NCBI GenBank assembly: GCA_051846895.1
Contig: JBPYCQ010000001.1
Coordinates: 124,001 to 188,000 of the forward strand
Direction of reading: 5' to 3'
DNA: 64,000 bases
Source of the DNA: CALKAL01 sp051846895
GTDB taxonomy: Bacteria > Bacillota > Bacilli > Bacillales > Alkalibacillaceae
The notes under the pieces were generated by a model, which saw only the letters and a list, made by a program, of their open reading frames with translations, was not told where the DNA came from and did not search any database. Positions 46,315 to 53,993 of the stretch are shown here, piece after piece. The position numbers and the translations under genes are program-made. Position 1 is the stretch's first letter, and every line of letters begins with the position of its first letter.

Positions 46315-46926
46315 TTATTTTGCGTCTTCGTAACGTTTTGCTACTTCATCCCAATTTACAACATTCCAGAACGCAGCAATATAGTCAGGACGACGGTTTT
46401 GATAATTTAAGTAGTAAGCATGCTCCCATACGTCAAGTCCTAAAATTGGTGTAACGCCTTCCATAAGAGGTGTATCTTGATTTGGTGTAGATGTGATTTC
46501 TAGATTACCGTTTTTAACAACTAACCACGCCCAGCCAGATCCGAAACGACCTGCTGCAGCAGCTGCAAATTTCTCTTTAAAACTATCAAAACTTCCGAAT
46601 GCTTCATTAATTTTATCCGCTAATTCCCCAGATGGATTTCCTCCACCATTAGGTGATAATATTGTCCAGAATAAGCTGTGGTTTGCATGTCCGCCACCAT
46701 TATTACGTACAGCAGTTTGAATGTCGTTAGGTAAAGATTCTAAGCTATTTAATAATTCTTCTAACGATTTGTCTTGAAGATCAGCATGACCTTCTAGAGC
46801 GTCATTAAGCTTTGTGACGTAAGTATTGTGGTGTTTAGTGTGATGAATGTTCATTGTTTCTTTGTCGATATGTGGTTCCAATGCATCATAGGCGTAAGGT
46901 AATTCAGGTAATTGAAACTTAGCCAT
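46315..46926 (-). CDS. sodA: superoxide dismutase (Mn/Fe type)
   Basis: 203 residues. Metal ligands lie in HHTKHHNTYV, GGHANHSLFW and LDVWEHAYYLNY; Mn is probable from the family. AAGGAGG precedes the ATG at 46926; the frame upstream is non-coding. Removes superoxide. Confidence 0.97.
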   Translation of the reverse strand: MAKFQLPELPYAYDALEPHIDKETMNIHHTKHHNTYVTKLNDALEGHADLQDKSLEELLNSLESLPNDIQTAVRNNGGGHANHSLFWTILSPNGGGNPSGELADKINEAFGSFDSFKEKFAAAAAGRFGSGWAWLVVKNGNLEITSTPNQDTPLMEGVTPILGLDVWEHAYYLNYQNRRPDYIAAFWNVVNWDEVAKRYEDAK

Positions 46927-47044
46927 AAATAATTCCTCCTTCAACAATATTCATAAGGTCCATTAATAACCTCACTTATCTAAAGATTACCAATGTGTGC
47001 ATATCTATGCAAGACTTTTGCACACAAACCTACAAAAATCCCAA

Positions 47045-47077
47045 ACAAAAAAACAAGCGAGACGCTTGTTTTTTTGT
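47045..47077 (-). terminator. terminator of the tRNA operon
   Basis: A 9-bp stem (47063-47071 with 47051-47059), 3-nt loop and a U run, 14 nt after tRNA-Ser. Confidence 0.85.
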
Positions 47078-47090
47078 TTTATATGTATGG

Positions 47091-47180
47091 CGGAGGAGGA
47101 GGGATTCGAACCCCCGCGGGCCGTGAAGCCCCTGTCGGTTTTCAAGACCGATCCCTTCAGCCGAACTTGGGTACTCCTCC
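47091..47180 (-). tRNA. tRNA-Ser (anticodon TGA)
   Basis: 90-nt class II tRNA with a long variable arm. Acceptor GGAGGAG/CTCCTCC, anticodon loop CTTGAAA (TGA). CCA not encoded. Confidence 0.95.
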
Positions 47181-47189
47181 GAATAATAG

Positions 47190-47266
47190 TGGTGGACCCT
47201 GCAGGACTCGAACCTGCGACCGATCGGTTATGAGCCGATAGCTCTAACCAGCTGAGCTAAGGGTCC
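47190..47266 (-). tRNA. tRNA-Ile2 (anticodon CAT, lysidine type)
   Basis: Acceptor GGACCCT/AGGGTCC with encoded CCA; anticodon stem ATCGG/CCGAT around CTCATAA. The body matches Bacillus tRNA-Ile(CAU), not elongator Met, which is present separately in the same operon; TilS would modify C34 to lysidine. Confidence 0.85.
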
Positions 47267-47285
47267 TTTAAATATTTGATTAAAA

Positions 47286-47362
47286 TGGGGCGATCGGTGG
47301 GAATCGAACCCACGAGTGCCGGAGCCACAATCCGGTGCGTTAACCACTTCGCCACGACCGCC
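47286..47362 (-). tRNA. tRNA-His (anticodon GTG)
   Basis: Anticodon stem CCGGA/TCCGG around TTGTGGC (GTG). An extra G at position -1 pairs with C73, as required for histidine identity; CCA is encoded. Confidence 0.95.
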
Positions 47363-47420
47363 ATCATAAAATATTAACTTTTTAAAGATACGGTCTATGC
47401 TCCAGCAAATAATTGATAAA

Positions 47421-47494
47421 TGGCGGCGGAGGGGATCGAACCCCCGACCTCACGGGTATGAACCGTACGCTCTCGCCAGCTGAGCTACACCGCC
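47421..47494 (-). tRNA. tRNA-Met (elongator, anticodon CAT)
   Basis: Acceptor GGCGGTG/CGCCGCC with one G-U, anticodon loop TTCATAC; matches the Bacillus elongator tRNA-Met. CCA not encoded. Confidence 0.93.
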
Positions 47495-47497
47495 ATA

Positions 47498-47572
47498 TGG
47501 CTCCAGCGGCAGGATTCGAACCTGCGACCGATCGGTTAACAGCCGATTGCTCTACCACTGAGCTACGCTGGA
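47498..47572 (-). tRNA. tRNA-Asn (anticodon GTT)
   Basis: Acceptor TCCAGCG/CGCTGGA with encoded CCA, anticodon stem ATCGG/CCGAT around CTGTTAA (GTT). First intact tRNA of the operon. Confidence 0.95.
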
Positions 47573-47704
47573 ATATTATAATTTAGTCCTCAAACATATA
47601 TTCAGTCGTTACTGAAGTGGTGCTCGTCGCGTTGCATGTTATCTCGGCGATGCACGCGCTCCTCGCAAAACCTACGCTGATGTTTCTCAGGGATGTTTAC
47701 GGTC

Positions 47705-47733
47705 TTGCTCTACCACTGAGCTACGCTGGAATA
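47705..47733 (-). pseudogene. 5'-half tRNA-Asn remnant in the tRNA operon leader
   Basis: 29 nt identical to the 5' part of the intact tRNA-Asn (47547-47575): acceptor 5' strand, D arm and the start of the anticodon stem. The rest of the tRNA is missing; unrelated sequence follows. It lies upstream of the intact copy in the transcript, with its own promoter upstream. Confidence 0.85.
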
Positions 47734-47763
47734 GTTGTCCGATAATTAATAGCGACGAGATAT

Positions 47764-47792
47764 AATTTACCATGAGAAACCAAAGAAGTCAA
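47764..47792 (-). promoter_or_regulatory. tRNA operon promoter
   Basis: TTGACT (47787-47792) and TAAATT (47764-47769) are separated by exactly 17 nt. It lies upstream of the tRNA-Asn remnant, so the transcript would carry the remnant and a hairpin-containing spacer before the five tRNAs. Confidence 0.6.
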
Positions 47793-47913
47793 CAGGTATT
47801 TAAAAATTACTTAATATTTTTCATGGTATCTCTTCAAACAATATCTATCATAAATCATTTCAATGCGAAATGTAAAGGATTAATTAGAGGATAGGACAAA
47901 ATATAATTATCTT

Positions 47914-48123
47914 GCTAGAAACCGAACAAAAAATCAGTCCACTTACCCTCTCGGAAATATATTTCAAGCACCTTAAGATCACCTGTAAGCCTCCGACGAA
48001 CAGGATGTTCTAGTGTCGATGTTGCCACAGGACGTGGCGCTATCATAGACCGACGAACAGGATGTTCTAATATAGGAGTTTACGTATATATCTACGCTAA
48101 GATAGACTTTGTTCGGTTTTAGC
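47914..48123. repeat. structured MITE-like element with terminal inverted repeats
   Basis: No ORF. The ends form a near-perfect inverted repeat: GCTAGAAACCGAACAAA (47914-47930) against TTTGTTCGGTTTTAGC (48108-48123), one base indel. Between them lie two copies of a 20-nt direct repeat (47993-48012, 48050-48069) and three small hairpins with AGGA loops (47998-48010, 48024-48038, 48055-48067). It could be a miniature inverted-repeat element, or a folded RNA. I do not recognise it with certainty. Remaining gap sequence (47734-47913, 48124-48160) shows only the tRNA promoter. Confidence 0.55.
47993..48069. repeat. 20-bp direct repeat pair around AGGA-loop hairpins
   Basis: CCGACGAACAGGATGTTCTA occurs at 47993-48012 and 48050-48069, 57 nt apart. 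Each copy contains a 4-bp stem GAAC/GTTC with an AGGAT loop. A third hairpin (48024-48038) has GCCAC/GTGGC with an AGGAC loop. Confidence 0.85.
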
Positions 48124-48160
48124 CATAATCAATTAACTTATGTCCCAATCTTTTTATTTT

Positions 48161-49795
48161 CTAATTATTATTTTCATCCACTACTTCTTGAGCAATATTT
48201 AAGGCATGGTCACCGATACGTTCGAGGTTACTTATTATGTCCACAAACACGATTCCTGCCATACCAGAGCAAATACCTTCATTTAAACGCATAATATGTT
48301 TCTTTCGATAAGTTCTTTCCATCGAATCAATTTCATCTTCTTTTTCCATCACTGATCGTGCAAGCTCTTTGTCCATCTTTTGAAAGCATTCTAAAGATTG
48401 AGCTACCGTTTCAATCGTTAAATTAAACATATTATTTAAATCATCGTAAGCTTGTTCTGTAAGTTGGACTTTGTTAGAAATACGATACTCGATTAATTCT
48501 AAAATGTTTTCAAAATGGTCCCCTATACGTTCGATATCTCGAACAATATCCACTACAGAGGAATGCATCGATGTATCTTTTTCAGAAATGGAGCTAGAAG
48601 CTTTGACTAAATAATCGGTAATTTTACGATCCAAATTATTTATCGCGTCTTCTAATGAATAAGCTATTTCTGAGTGTTTTGTTAAATTTGTATTAAGGTA
48701 ATTTTGCGTTTCCTCAAGACCTTTAATCGCTAATTCCCCCATGCGAAGTGACTCTTGCTTAGCTTGTGAAATAGCAACTGCAGGAGACTGCTGAATAAAT
48801 ATTGGATCTAAATGCTTCGGTTTATAATCAATAAGCCCATCCTCGCCTGGTACTAATTTCGTTACAATAACTGCCAAAAAGGCAATGAATGGAAACTGCA
48901 ATATCACGTTTGTTGTATTAAAAATACCATGTGCAAAAGCTATCGTCATTTTTGGTTCAAGCATTAACGAACTTCTAATCCATTCGATCAATATTGTGAA
49001 GAAAGGCAATATTAACAAAAATAATATAGTACCAACTAAGTTAAAAATAACGTGCGTTGCCGCTGCTCGTTTTGCCGCCACACTAGCACCTATTGCAGCT
49101 ATAACAGCAGTTATAGTTGTGCCAATATTGTCACCAAATAATACCGGTAAAGCAGCCGTAAGATCTATCGCACCTTCTGCATATAAAGATTGCAATACAC
49201 CTATTGTTGCTGAAGAGCTTTGTACAATAACTGTAAAAATTGTTCCAACCGCAACACCAAGTAAAGGGATATTAGCCATACTAACAGTTAAGTCGTGGAA
49301 TGCCTCTAATGAACGTAACGGCCTCATTCCATCACCCATTAAGCTCATTCCATAAAAAAGGGCCCCAAATCCAAATATTGTTTGCCCGATATAATTAACC
49401 TTTTTATTTTTAAAGAAAAAGATGAGTAGTGTTCCCACCGCAATGATTGGAAGTGAATAAGCTACAATGTCGATACCTATAATAAAAGCCGTGACTGTCG
49501 TACCAACATTCGCTCCCATAATAACTCCAATTGCTTGTCTCAATGTCATGAAACCAGCGTTAACTAATCCAATAGTTAATACTGTAGTTCCTGAACTGGT
49601 CTGTAATAATACGGTAACAACAATACCTGCTAATACTCCCATTAAAGGGTTCGTTGTAAATCGATCAAGTATATCTCTAAGCTTATCACCAGCAGAACGC
49701 TGTAAACCATCACCCATATATTTAATACCGAATAGAAAAATACCTAAGCCACCGACGAACTGAAAAATCATCTCTTGTACTGAAGCATCCGACAT
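48161..49795 (-). CDS. Na+/phosphate cotransporter family protein (NptA-like) with PhoU domain
   Basis: 544 residues: about 8-9 membrane segments with two inverted transport repeats carrying LLQTSSGTTVL and VQSSSATIGVLQ, then a PhoU-like helical domain (about 340-540) with DIVRDIERIGDHFENI. Likely imports inorganic phosphate with sodium. GGGGTG precedes the ATG. Pho-box-like repeats lie upstream. Confidence 0.9.
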   Translation of the reverse strand: MSDASVQEMIFQFVGGLGIFLFGIKYMGDGLQRSAGDKLRDILDRFTTNPLMGVLAGIVVTVLLQTSSGTTVLTIGLVNAGFMTLRQAIGVIMGANVGTTVTAFIIGIDIVAYSLPIIAVGTLLIFFFKNKKVNYIGQTIFGFGALFYGMSLMGDGMRPLRSLEAFHDLTVSMANIPLLGVAVGTIFTVIVQSSSATIGVLQSLYAEGAIDLTAALPVLFGDNIGTTITAVIAAIGASVAAKRAAATHVIFNLVGTILFLLILPFFTILIEWIRSSLMLEPKMTIAFAHGIFNTTNVILQFPFIAFLAVIVTKLVPGEDGLIDYKPKHLDPIFIQQSPAVAISQAKQESLRMGELAIKGLEETQNYLNTNLTKHSEIAYSLEDAINNLDRKITDYLVKASSSISEKDTSMHSSVVDIVRDIERIGDHFENILELIEYRISNKVQLTEQAYDDLNNMFNLTIETVAQSLECFQKMDKELARSVMEKEDEIDSMERTYRKKHIMRLNEGICSGMAGIVFVDIISNLERIGDHALNIAQEVVDENNN

Positions 49796-50246
49796 ATCAT
49801 ATTCACCCCAAATTTCTATTCAAACACATTCATTTTATGGATGTTTGTCCGATTTTGTAAATAAATAAACGTAAAAATTTACACAATCTTTACAATCAAT
49901 TGTTATTTTTTGTTTATTCGGGGTGTTTATCATTTATAAAAATTACTAAACACCATCAAATCTTAGGCGATTGTTGCTTCGCTTATAACATCACCAATAG
50001 ACTGCGAAAACTTATCCTAACACTTTAATCACTTGCACACCATTTTTAGATAATTACTATTTCCTTTAGACAAACAAGGACATAATTTGAGTGTTTACAA
50101 ACTTACGTGTAAAATTAGTATGTTTTGATGGGCTTCAATTATTCGAATGGATGAGCTTCAAGTTAAAAGATAAAGAATATAAACATTCATTAGGTCGCTC
50201 TTCAAAGTTCAATCACAATAAATCAAAAAAGAAGTAAGACTCTCTC
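49796..50246. other. 450-nt gap upstream of the phosphate transporter
   Basis: No credible ORF. The part next to nptA holds the Pho-box-like repeats (49878-49905). An inverted repeat GGTGTTTA/TAAACACC (49922-49929 with 49947-49954) could be an operator or weak hairpin. The rest (about 49960-50240) looks like decayed, non-coding sequence with no recognisable remnant. Confidence 0.5.
49878..49905 (+). promoter_or_regulatory. Pho-box-like direct repeats upstream of the Na/Pi cotransporter
   Basis: TTTACA (49878-49883), TTTACA (49889-49894) and TTGTTA (49900-49905) recur every 11 bp with 5-nt spacers, as in PhoP sites of B. subtilis (TT(A/T/C)ACA direct repeats). They lie 85-110 nt upstream of a phosphate transporter, divergently read. 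Binding is inferred. Confidence 0.45.
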
Positions 50247-50870
50247 TTACTTCTCCTCAACTACAATTTTCGTTCCATCAATTAAAACTACTTTTATTTC
50301 TTGGTCTTTATCAATCCATTTACCTCGAGATACAGCACTATATTCTTTCGATCCAATAAGAATGGTGCCAGACGGTCGTAAAACCGTTAACGTCTTTCCT
50401 TCTTGTCCAATTAGTTCTTTATAAGAATTGTTTATTGAATTATATCCCTTTTCACTAGTTAATCGATCAATTAGTGTGATCTTTGTCCACATATTTCTTT
50501 TAGGTAAAACTTTTAATAAACTTAAACTTAATAAGCCACCTAAAATAACACCAGCGATGCTATAAACAGCTAATAGCCAATTAGGCGCTGCGAATGCTAC
50601 CGTCAATAATACGACGAAAAAGCCTAGTAAACCAATCGTCCCATCGTTCACGACCTTTCCATCAAAAACGATCATTAATAATCCTATCGCAAACAAGCTC
50701 CCTAATAAGATTAAATCGAACGTGGATAAATAGGCAGAAAAATAAAGACCTATAAATCCAATCCCTAAGATTGCCCCAAGCCCTTTTAATTTTACAATGA
50801 TTTCTCCTATTAGAAAGAATAAAGCAAGGAATGTAATAATAAACACGCCTAAAGTTGTATCAAAAAACAT
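50247..50870 (-). CDS. NfeD family membrane protein
   Basis: 207 residues: about four to five hydrophobic segments (1-135) followed by an NfeD-type OB fold (about 140-205) with LIGQEGKTLTVLRPSGTILI. The ClpP-like protease domain of long NfeD proteins is absent. AAAGGGGG precedes the ATG at 50870; the upstream frame is not coding. NfeD proteins often work with flotillins; no flotillin gene is adjacent. Confidence 0.85.
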   Translation of the reverse strand: MFFDTTLGVFIITFLALFFLIGEIIVKLKGLGAILGIGFIGLYFSAYLSTFDLILLGSLFAIGLLMIVFDGKVVNDGTIGLLGFFVVLLTVAFAAPNWLLAVYSIAGVILGGLLSLSLLKVLPKRNMWTKITLIDRLTSEKGYNSINNSYKELIGQEGKTLTVLRPSGTILIGSKEYSAVSRGKWIDKDQEIKVVLIDGTKIVVEEK

Positions 50871-51037
50871 AAAACGCTTCCCCCTTTGTTCAAGCGAGTT
50901 CAAACTAAAGAAATAAATTAGTAAAAATAACAATACAATTGATAATAAGAGTAATCGAATAGCTGATATACTAATTATATGATATCATTTTATTATGAAG
51001 ATTAAATGTTATTTTTTATTAAAGGAGAGTTGTAGCT

Positions 51038-52153
51038 ATGTCTACGATTATACACCGTAAAGATACACGACCAGTCAGAGTAGGAAATGTCGTAATTGGT
51101 GGAAAAGATGAAGTGATTATTCAATCCATGACAACAACTAAGACACATGATGTTGAGGCAACAGTGAAAGAAATACATCGCCTTGAAGAAGCAGGGTGTC
51201 AAATTGTACGTGTTGCTTGTCCTGATGAGCGGGCAGCTAACGCGATTGCCGAAATAAAGAAACAAATCAATATCCCATTAGTCGTCGATATCCACTTTAA
51301 TTATAAATTAGCACTTAAAGCAATTGAAGGTGGAGCAGATAAAATTAGAATTAACCCTGGTAACATTGGAAAAAGGGATAAAGTTGAAGCTGTCGTTAAT
51401 GCAGCTAAAGAAAAAGGAATACCAATCCGTATTGGAGTTAATGCAGGCTCTTTAGAACGTCATTTGCTTGAGAAATACGGTTATCCTACAGCTGATGCTA
51501 TGGTTGAAAGTGCTTTGGAGCACATTAAAATATTAGAAGACTTAGACTTTCATAATATTATCGTGTCACTCAAAGCATCGGACGTTCGTTTAGCTATAGA
51601 GGCTTATGAGAAGGCAGCTGAAGTGATCCCTTACCCGCTTCACTTAGGTATTACAGAATCTGGAACATTATTTGCCGGAACTGTTAAAAGTGCTGCTGGA
51701 TTAGGTGCACTACTAAGTAAAGGTATCGGTAACACGTTAAGAGTTTCTTTAAGCGCTGATCCTGTAGAAGAAGTTAAAGTTGCAAGAGAGCTACTCAAAT
51801 CTTTCGGATTAGCTTCAAATGCGGCAACATTAATTTCTTGCCCAACGTGTGGTCGAATTGAAATTGATCTTATATCAATTGCTAATGAGGTCGAAGAATA
51901 TATATCAAAAATAAAAGCACCAATAAAAGTCGCTGTACTAGGATGTGCAGTTAACGGACCAGGAGAAGCGCGTGAAGCTGATATCGGTATTGCTGGTGCT
52001 AGAGGTGAAGGGTTACTTTTCCGACATGGAGAAATCATTCGAAAAGTTCCCGAAGAGATCATGGTCGATGAATTGAAAAAAGAAGTCGATAAATTGGCAG
52101 AAGAGTACTATAAAAAACAAGAACAGGAAGAAAAACAAGAGCAAAATATTTAG
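51038..52153 (+). CDS. ispG: 4-hydroxy-3-methylbut-2-en-1-yl diphosphate synthase IspG
   Basis: Penultimate step of the MEP pathway. TIM-barrel domain followed by an Fe-S domain: CPTCGR and CAVNGPGEAREADIGIAGA supply the [4Fe-4S] cysteines. 371 residues; the Gln/Glu/Lys tail is variable. AAAGGAGAG precedes the ATG. Its partner ispH lies 3.3 kb away. Confidence 0.97.
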   Translation: MSTIIHRKDTRPVRVGNVVIGGKDEVIIQSMTTTKTHDVEATVKEIHRLEEAGCQIVRVACPDERAANAIAEIKKQINIPLVVDIHFNYKLALKAIEGGADKIRINPGNIGKRDKVEAVVNAAKEKGIPIRIGVNAGSLERHLLEKYGYPTADAMVESALEHIKILEDLDFHNIIVSLKASDVRLAIEAYEKAAEVIPYPLHLGITESGTLFAGTVKSAAGLGALLSKGIGNTLRVSLSADPVEEVKVARELLKSFGLASNAATLISCPTCGRIEIDLISIANEVEEYISKIKAPIKVAVLGCAVNGPGEAREADIGIAGARGEGLLFRHGEIIRKVPEEIMVDELKKEVDKLAEEYYKKQEQEEKQEQNI

Positions 52154-52155
52154 CT

Positions 52156-52190
52156 AAAACCCCATCATGGCCATGATGGGGTTTTTAAAT
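52156..52190 (+). terminator. terminator of ispG (perfect palindrome)
   Basis: 15-bp perfect inverted repeat without a spacer, AAAACCCCATCATGG and its complement, then a T run. Could also stop the convergent yqfX. Confidence 0.9.
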
Positions 52191-52193
52191 TTG

Positions 52194-52664
52194 TTATATT
52201 ATAGGAAAGAAAAAGAGTCTTATTGTAACTGCAACAATTGAAATACCTATAGCAATATTTCCTAAAGTGTTGGCGCCTCGTCTTTTAGCATAAACACCCA
52301 TTACAGCTCCAACTACTGCAAATAATAACGTCCAAACAAAAAATGATAATAGTGACAACACTAAAGCAATCCAGCCCCAGCCAGCATCAACGTTCTCTTC
52401 CATTCGTGTTTCTTGTTCTTTTTGTCTAATTATATCTCGATTAACTTCACTTGGGTTAAATACTGCTGTTTCCGCTGCGAATTCAGTATCTTCTTCTGCT
52501 TGCCGGTCCATATTAACATCTTCTGCTAAATCTACATCTTCGGCAAATTCTGTATCAACATCTAAGTCGTCATTCATATTTGTTTGAACAGGATATCTGT
52601 TCTGTTCGAAATAGTTATCATCTTCACTATAACTACGTGGATGTTCATCATTGTTATTAGCCAT
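52194..52664 (-). CDS. yqfX: YqfX-like membrane protein
   Basis: 156 residues: a long acidic N-terminal region (Asp/Glu-rich, about 1-90, with DVDTEFAEDVDLAEDV-type repeats) and two C-terminal transmembrane segments. Function unknown. Position next to ispG follows B. subtilis. Confidence 0.78.
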   Translation of the reverse strand: MANNNDEHPRSYSEDDNYFEQNRYPVQTNMNDDLDVDTEFAEDVDLAEDVNMDRQAEEDTEFAAETAVFNPSEVNRDIIRQKEQETRMEENVDAGWGWIALVLSLLSFFVWTLLFAVVGAVMGVYAKRRGANTLGNIAIGISIVAVTIRLFFFPII

Positions 52665-52806
52665 TTTTTCCCCTCACTTTCGTTTAAGGTATTATTATTT
52701 TGTGAGGAAATAGCTTTTTTAATTCAGTAATTTATGGAACTGTGCACATATCAGTTTTTATAAGCATATATATAGTGTTGAATTTTTTTAATTATGAGGT
52801 GAAAAT

Positions 52807-53079
52807 ATGTTAAAACAATTGATAAAGACAAGGCTATATGCATCAACTCCGAAAGAAATTGTGCAATACAGTAAAAAGTATGGAATTGAAGTTACAGCAA
52901 ATGAAGCGCAACAATTATTATCTTATATTAGAAATGAAAAAATCGATCCATTTTCAAAAACGGATCGATCAAAAACCTTTAATTACATTGAAAAAACAAT
53001 TGGCAAAAAGGAGGCACAAAAAGCTGATCAGCTTCTGCAAACATTAGCTAAGAAATACAATTTAGATCATTATTTATAA
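52807..53079 (+). CDS. yqfT: YqfT (DUF2624) family protein
   Basis: 90-residue charged, helical soluble protein with PKEIVQYSKKYGIEVTANEA, recognised as the DUF2624 family. GAGGTG precedes the ATG. Function unknown. Confidence 0.83.
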   Translation: MLKQLIKTRLYASTPKEIVQYSKKYGIEVTANEAQQLLSYIRNEKIDPFSKTDRSKTFNYIEKTIGKKEAQKADQLLQTLAKKYNLDHYL

Positions 53080-53087
53080 CGGTTGAT

Positions 53088-53981
53088 TTATTGATTTGCA
53101 ATTTTTTCTTTTAAATCGGGATCAAACTTTCCTTCTTTTAACATTTCAATTTCAAATTTATATGGTGGTTTTTTACTTTTTTTATCCGGTCCAACATATG
53201 GAGTTTCAAGGATTTTTGGTAAATGCATCAGGTCCGGATGATGGACAATTTTATGAATCGTGTCGAAACCAATGTATCCAAAGCCGATATTTTCATGTCT
53301 ATCTTTTTGAGCTCCACGTTCATTTTTACTATCATTAATGTGAATAACTTTTAACCGATCTAAACCGATAACGTCATCAAATTCTTTTAACACACCATCT
53401 AAGTCATTGACTATATCGTATCCCGCATCGTGAACGTGACATGTATCAAAACAGATGGATAAATTTTCATTATAAGTAACCCCATCAATTATTTTTGCTA
53501 ATTCATCAAAAGTGCGTCCACATTCGGATCCTTTACCAGCCATTGTTTCCAGTGCTATTTGTACCTTTTGATTTCTTTCTAATATTTCATTAAGTCCTTC
53601 AATTATTTTCGCTATACCTTGTTCAGCACCAGCGCCAACATGTGCACCCGGGTGAAGGACAATCTGTTTTGCGCCTAAAGCTTCTGTTCGTTCAATTTCA
53701 GAGCGGAGAAAATTAACTCCTAACTCAAAAGTTTCTGGTTTTGTAGTATTTCCAATATTAATGATATATGGCGCATGAACAACTATATCTTCAATCCCAT
53801 GCTCTTTCATATGCTTAATCCCTGCATCAATATTTAGTTCCTCGATTGGTTTTCTACGCGTGTTTTGTGGTGCACCAGTATAAATCATAAATGTATTAGC
53901 ACCATAAGTTACAGCTTCTTCACTTGATGCGAGTAACATTTTCTTTCCACTCATCGATACGTGCGAACCTAATTTCATCAT
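53088..53981 (-). CDS. nfo: endonuclease IV (AP endonuclease)
   Basis: Cleaves the phosphodiester bond 5' of abasic sites in DNA repair. 297 residues with a trinuclear zinc site: HPGAHVGAGAEQGI, CFDTCHVHDAGYD, HINDSKNERGAQKDRHENIG. GAGGAG precedes two consecutive ATGs; either may be used. Located between cshB and yqfT. Confidence 0.96.
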   Translation of the reverse strand: MMKLGSHVSMSGKKMLLASSEEAVTYGANTFMIYTGAPQNTRRKPIEELNIDAGIKHMKEHGIEDIVVHAPYIINIGNTTKPETFELGVNFLRSEIERTEALGAKQIVLHPGAHVGAGAEQGIAKIIEGLNEILERNQKVQIALETMAGKGSECGRTFDELAKIIDGVTYNENLSICFDTCHVHDAGYDIVNDLDGVLKEFDDVIGLDRLKVIHINDSKNERGAQKDRHENIGFGYIGFDTIHKIVHHPDLMHLPKILETPYVGPDKKSKKPPYKFEIEMLKEGKFDPDLKEKIANQ

Positions 53982-53993
53982 ATATTCTCCTCT

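Noticed and set aside
46993..47241. Two overlapping plus-strand ORFs across tRNA-Ser and tRNA-Ile2
   Set aside because: They read antisense through tRNA genes, which gives familiar-looking but false peptides often found in databases.
47575..47580. TATAAT directly before tRNA-Asn as its promoter
   Set aside because: It ends 2 nt before the tRNA's first base, so transcription would start inside the tRNA; the promoter at 47764-47792 fits better.
48885..49763. Plus-strand ORFs inside the Na/Pi cotransporter
   Set aside because: Antisense shadows of the hydrophobic transporter sequence.
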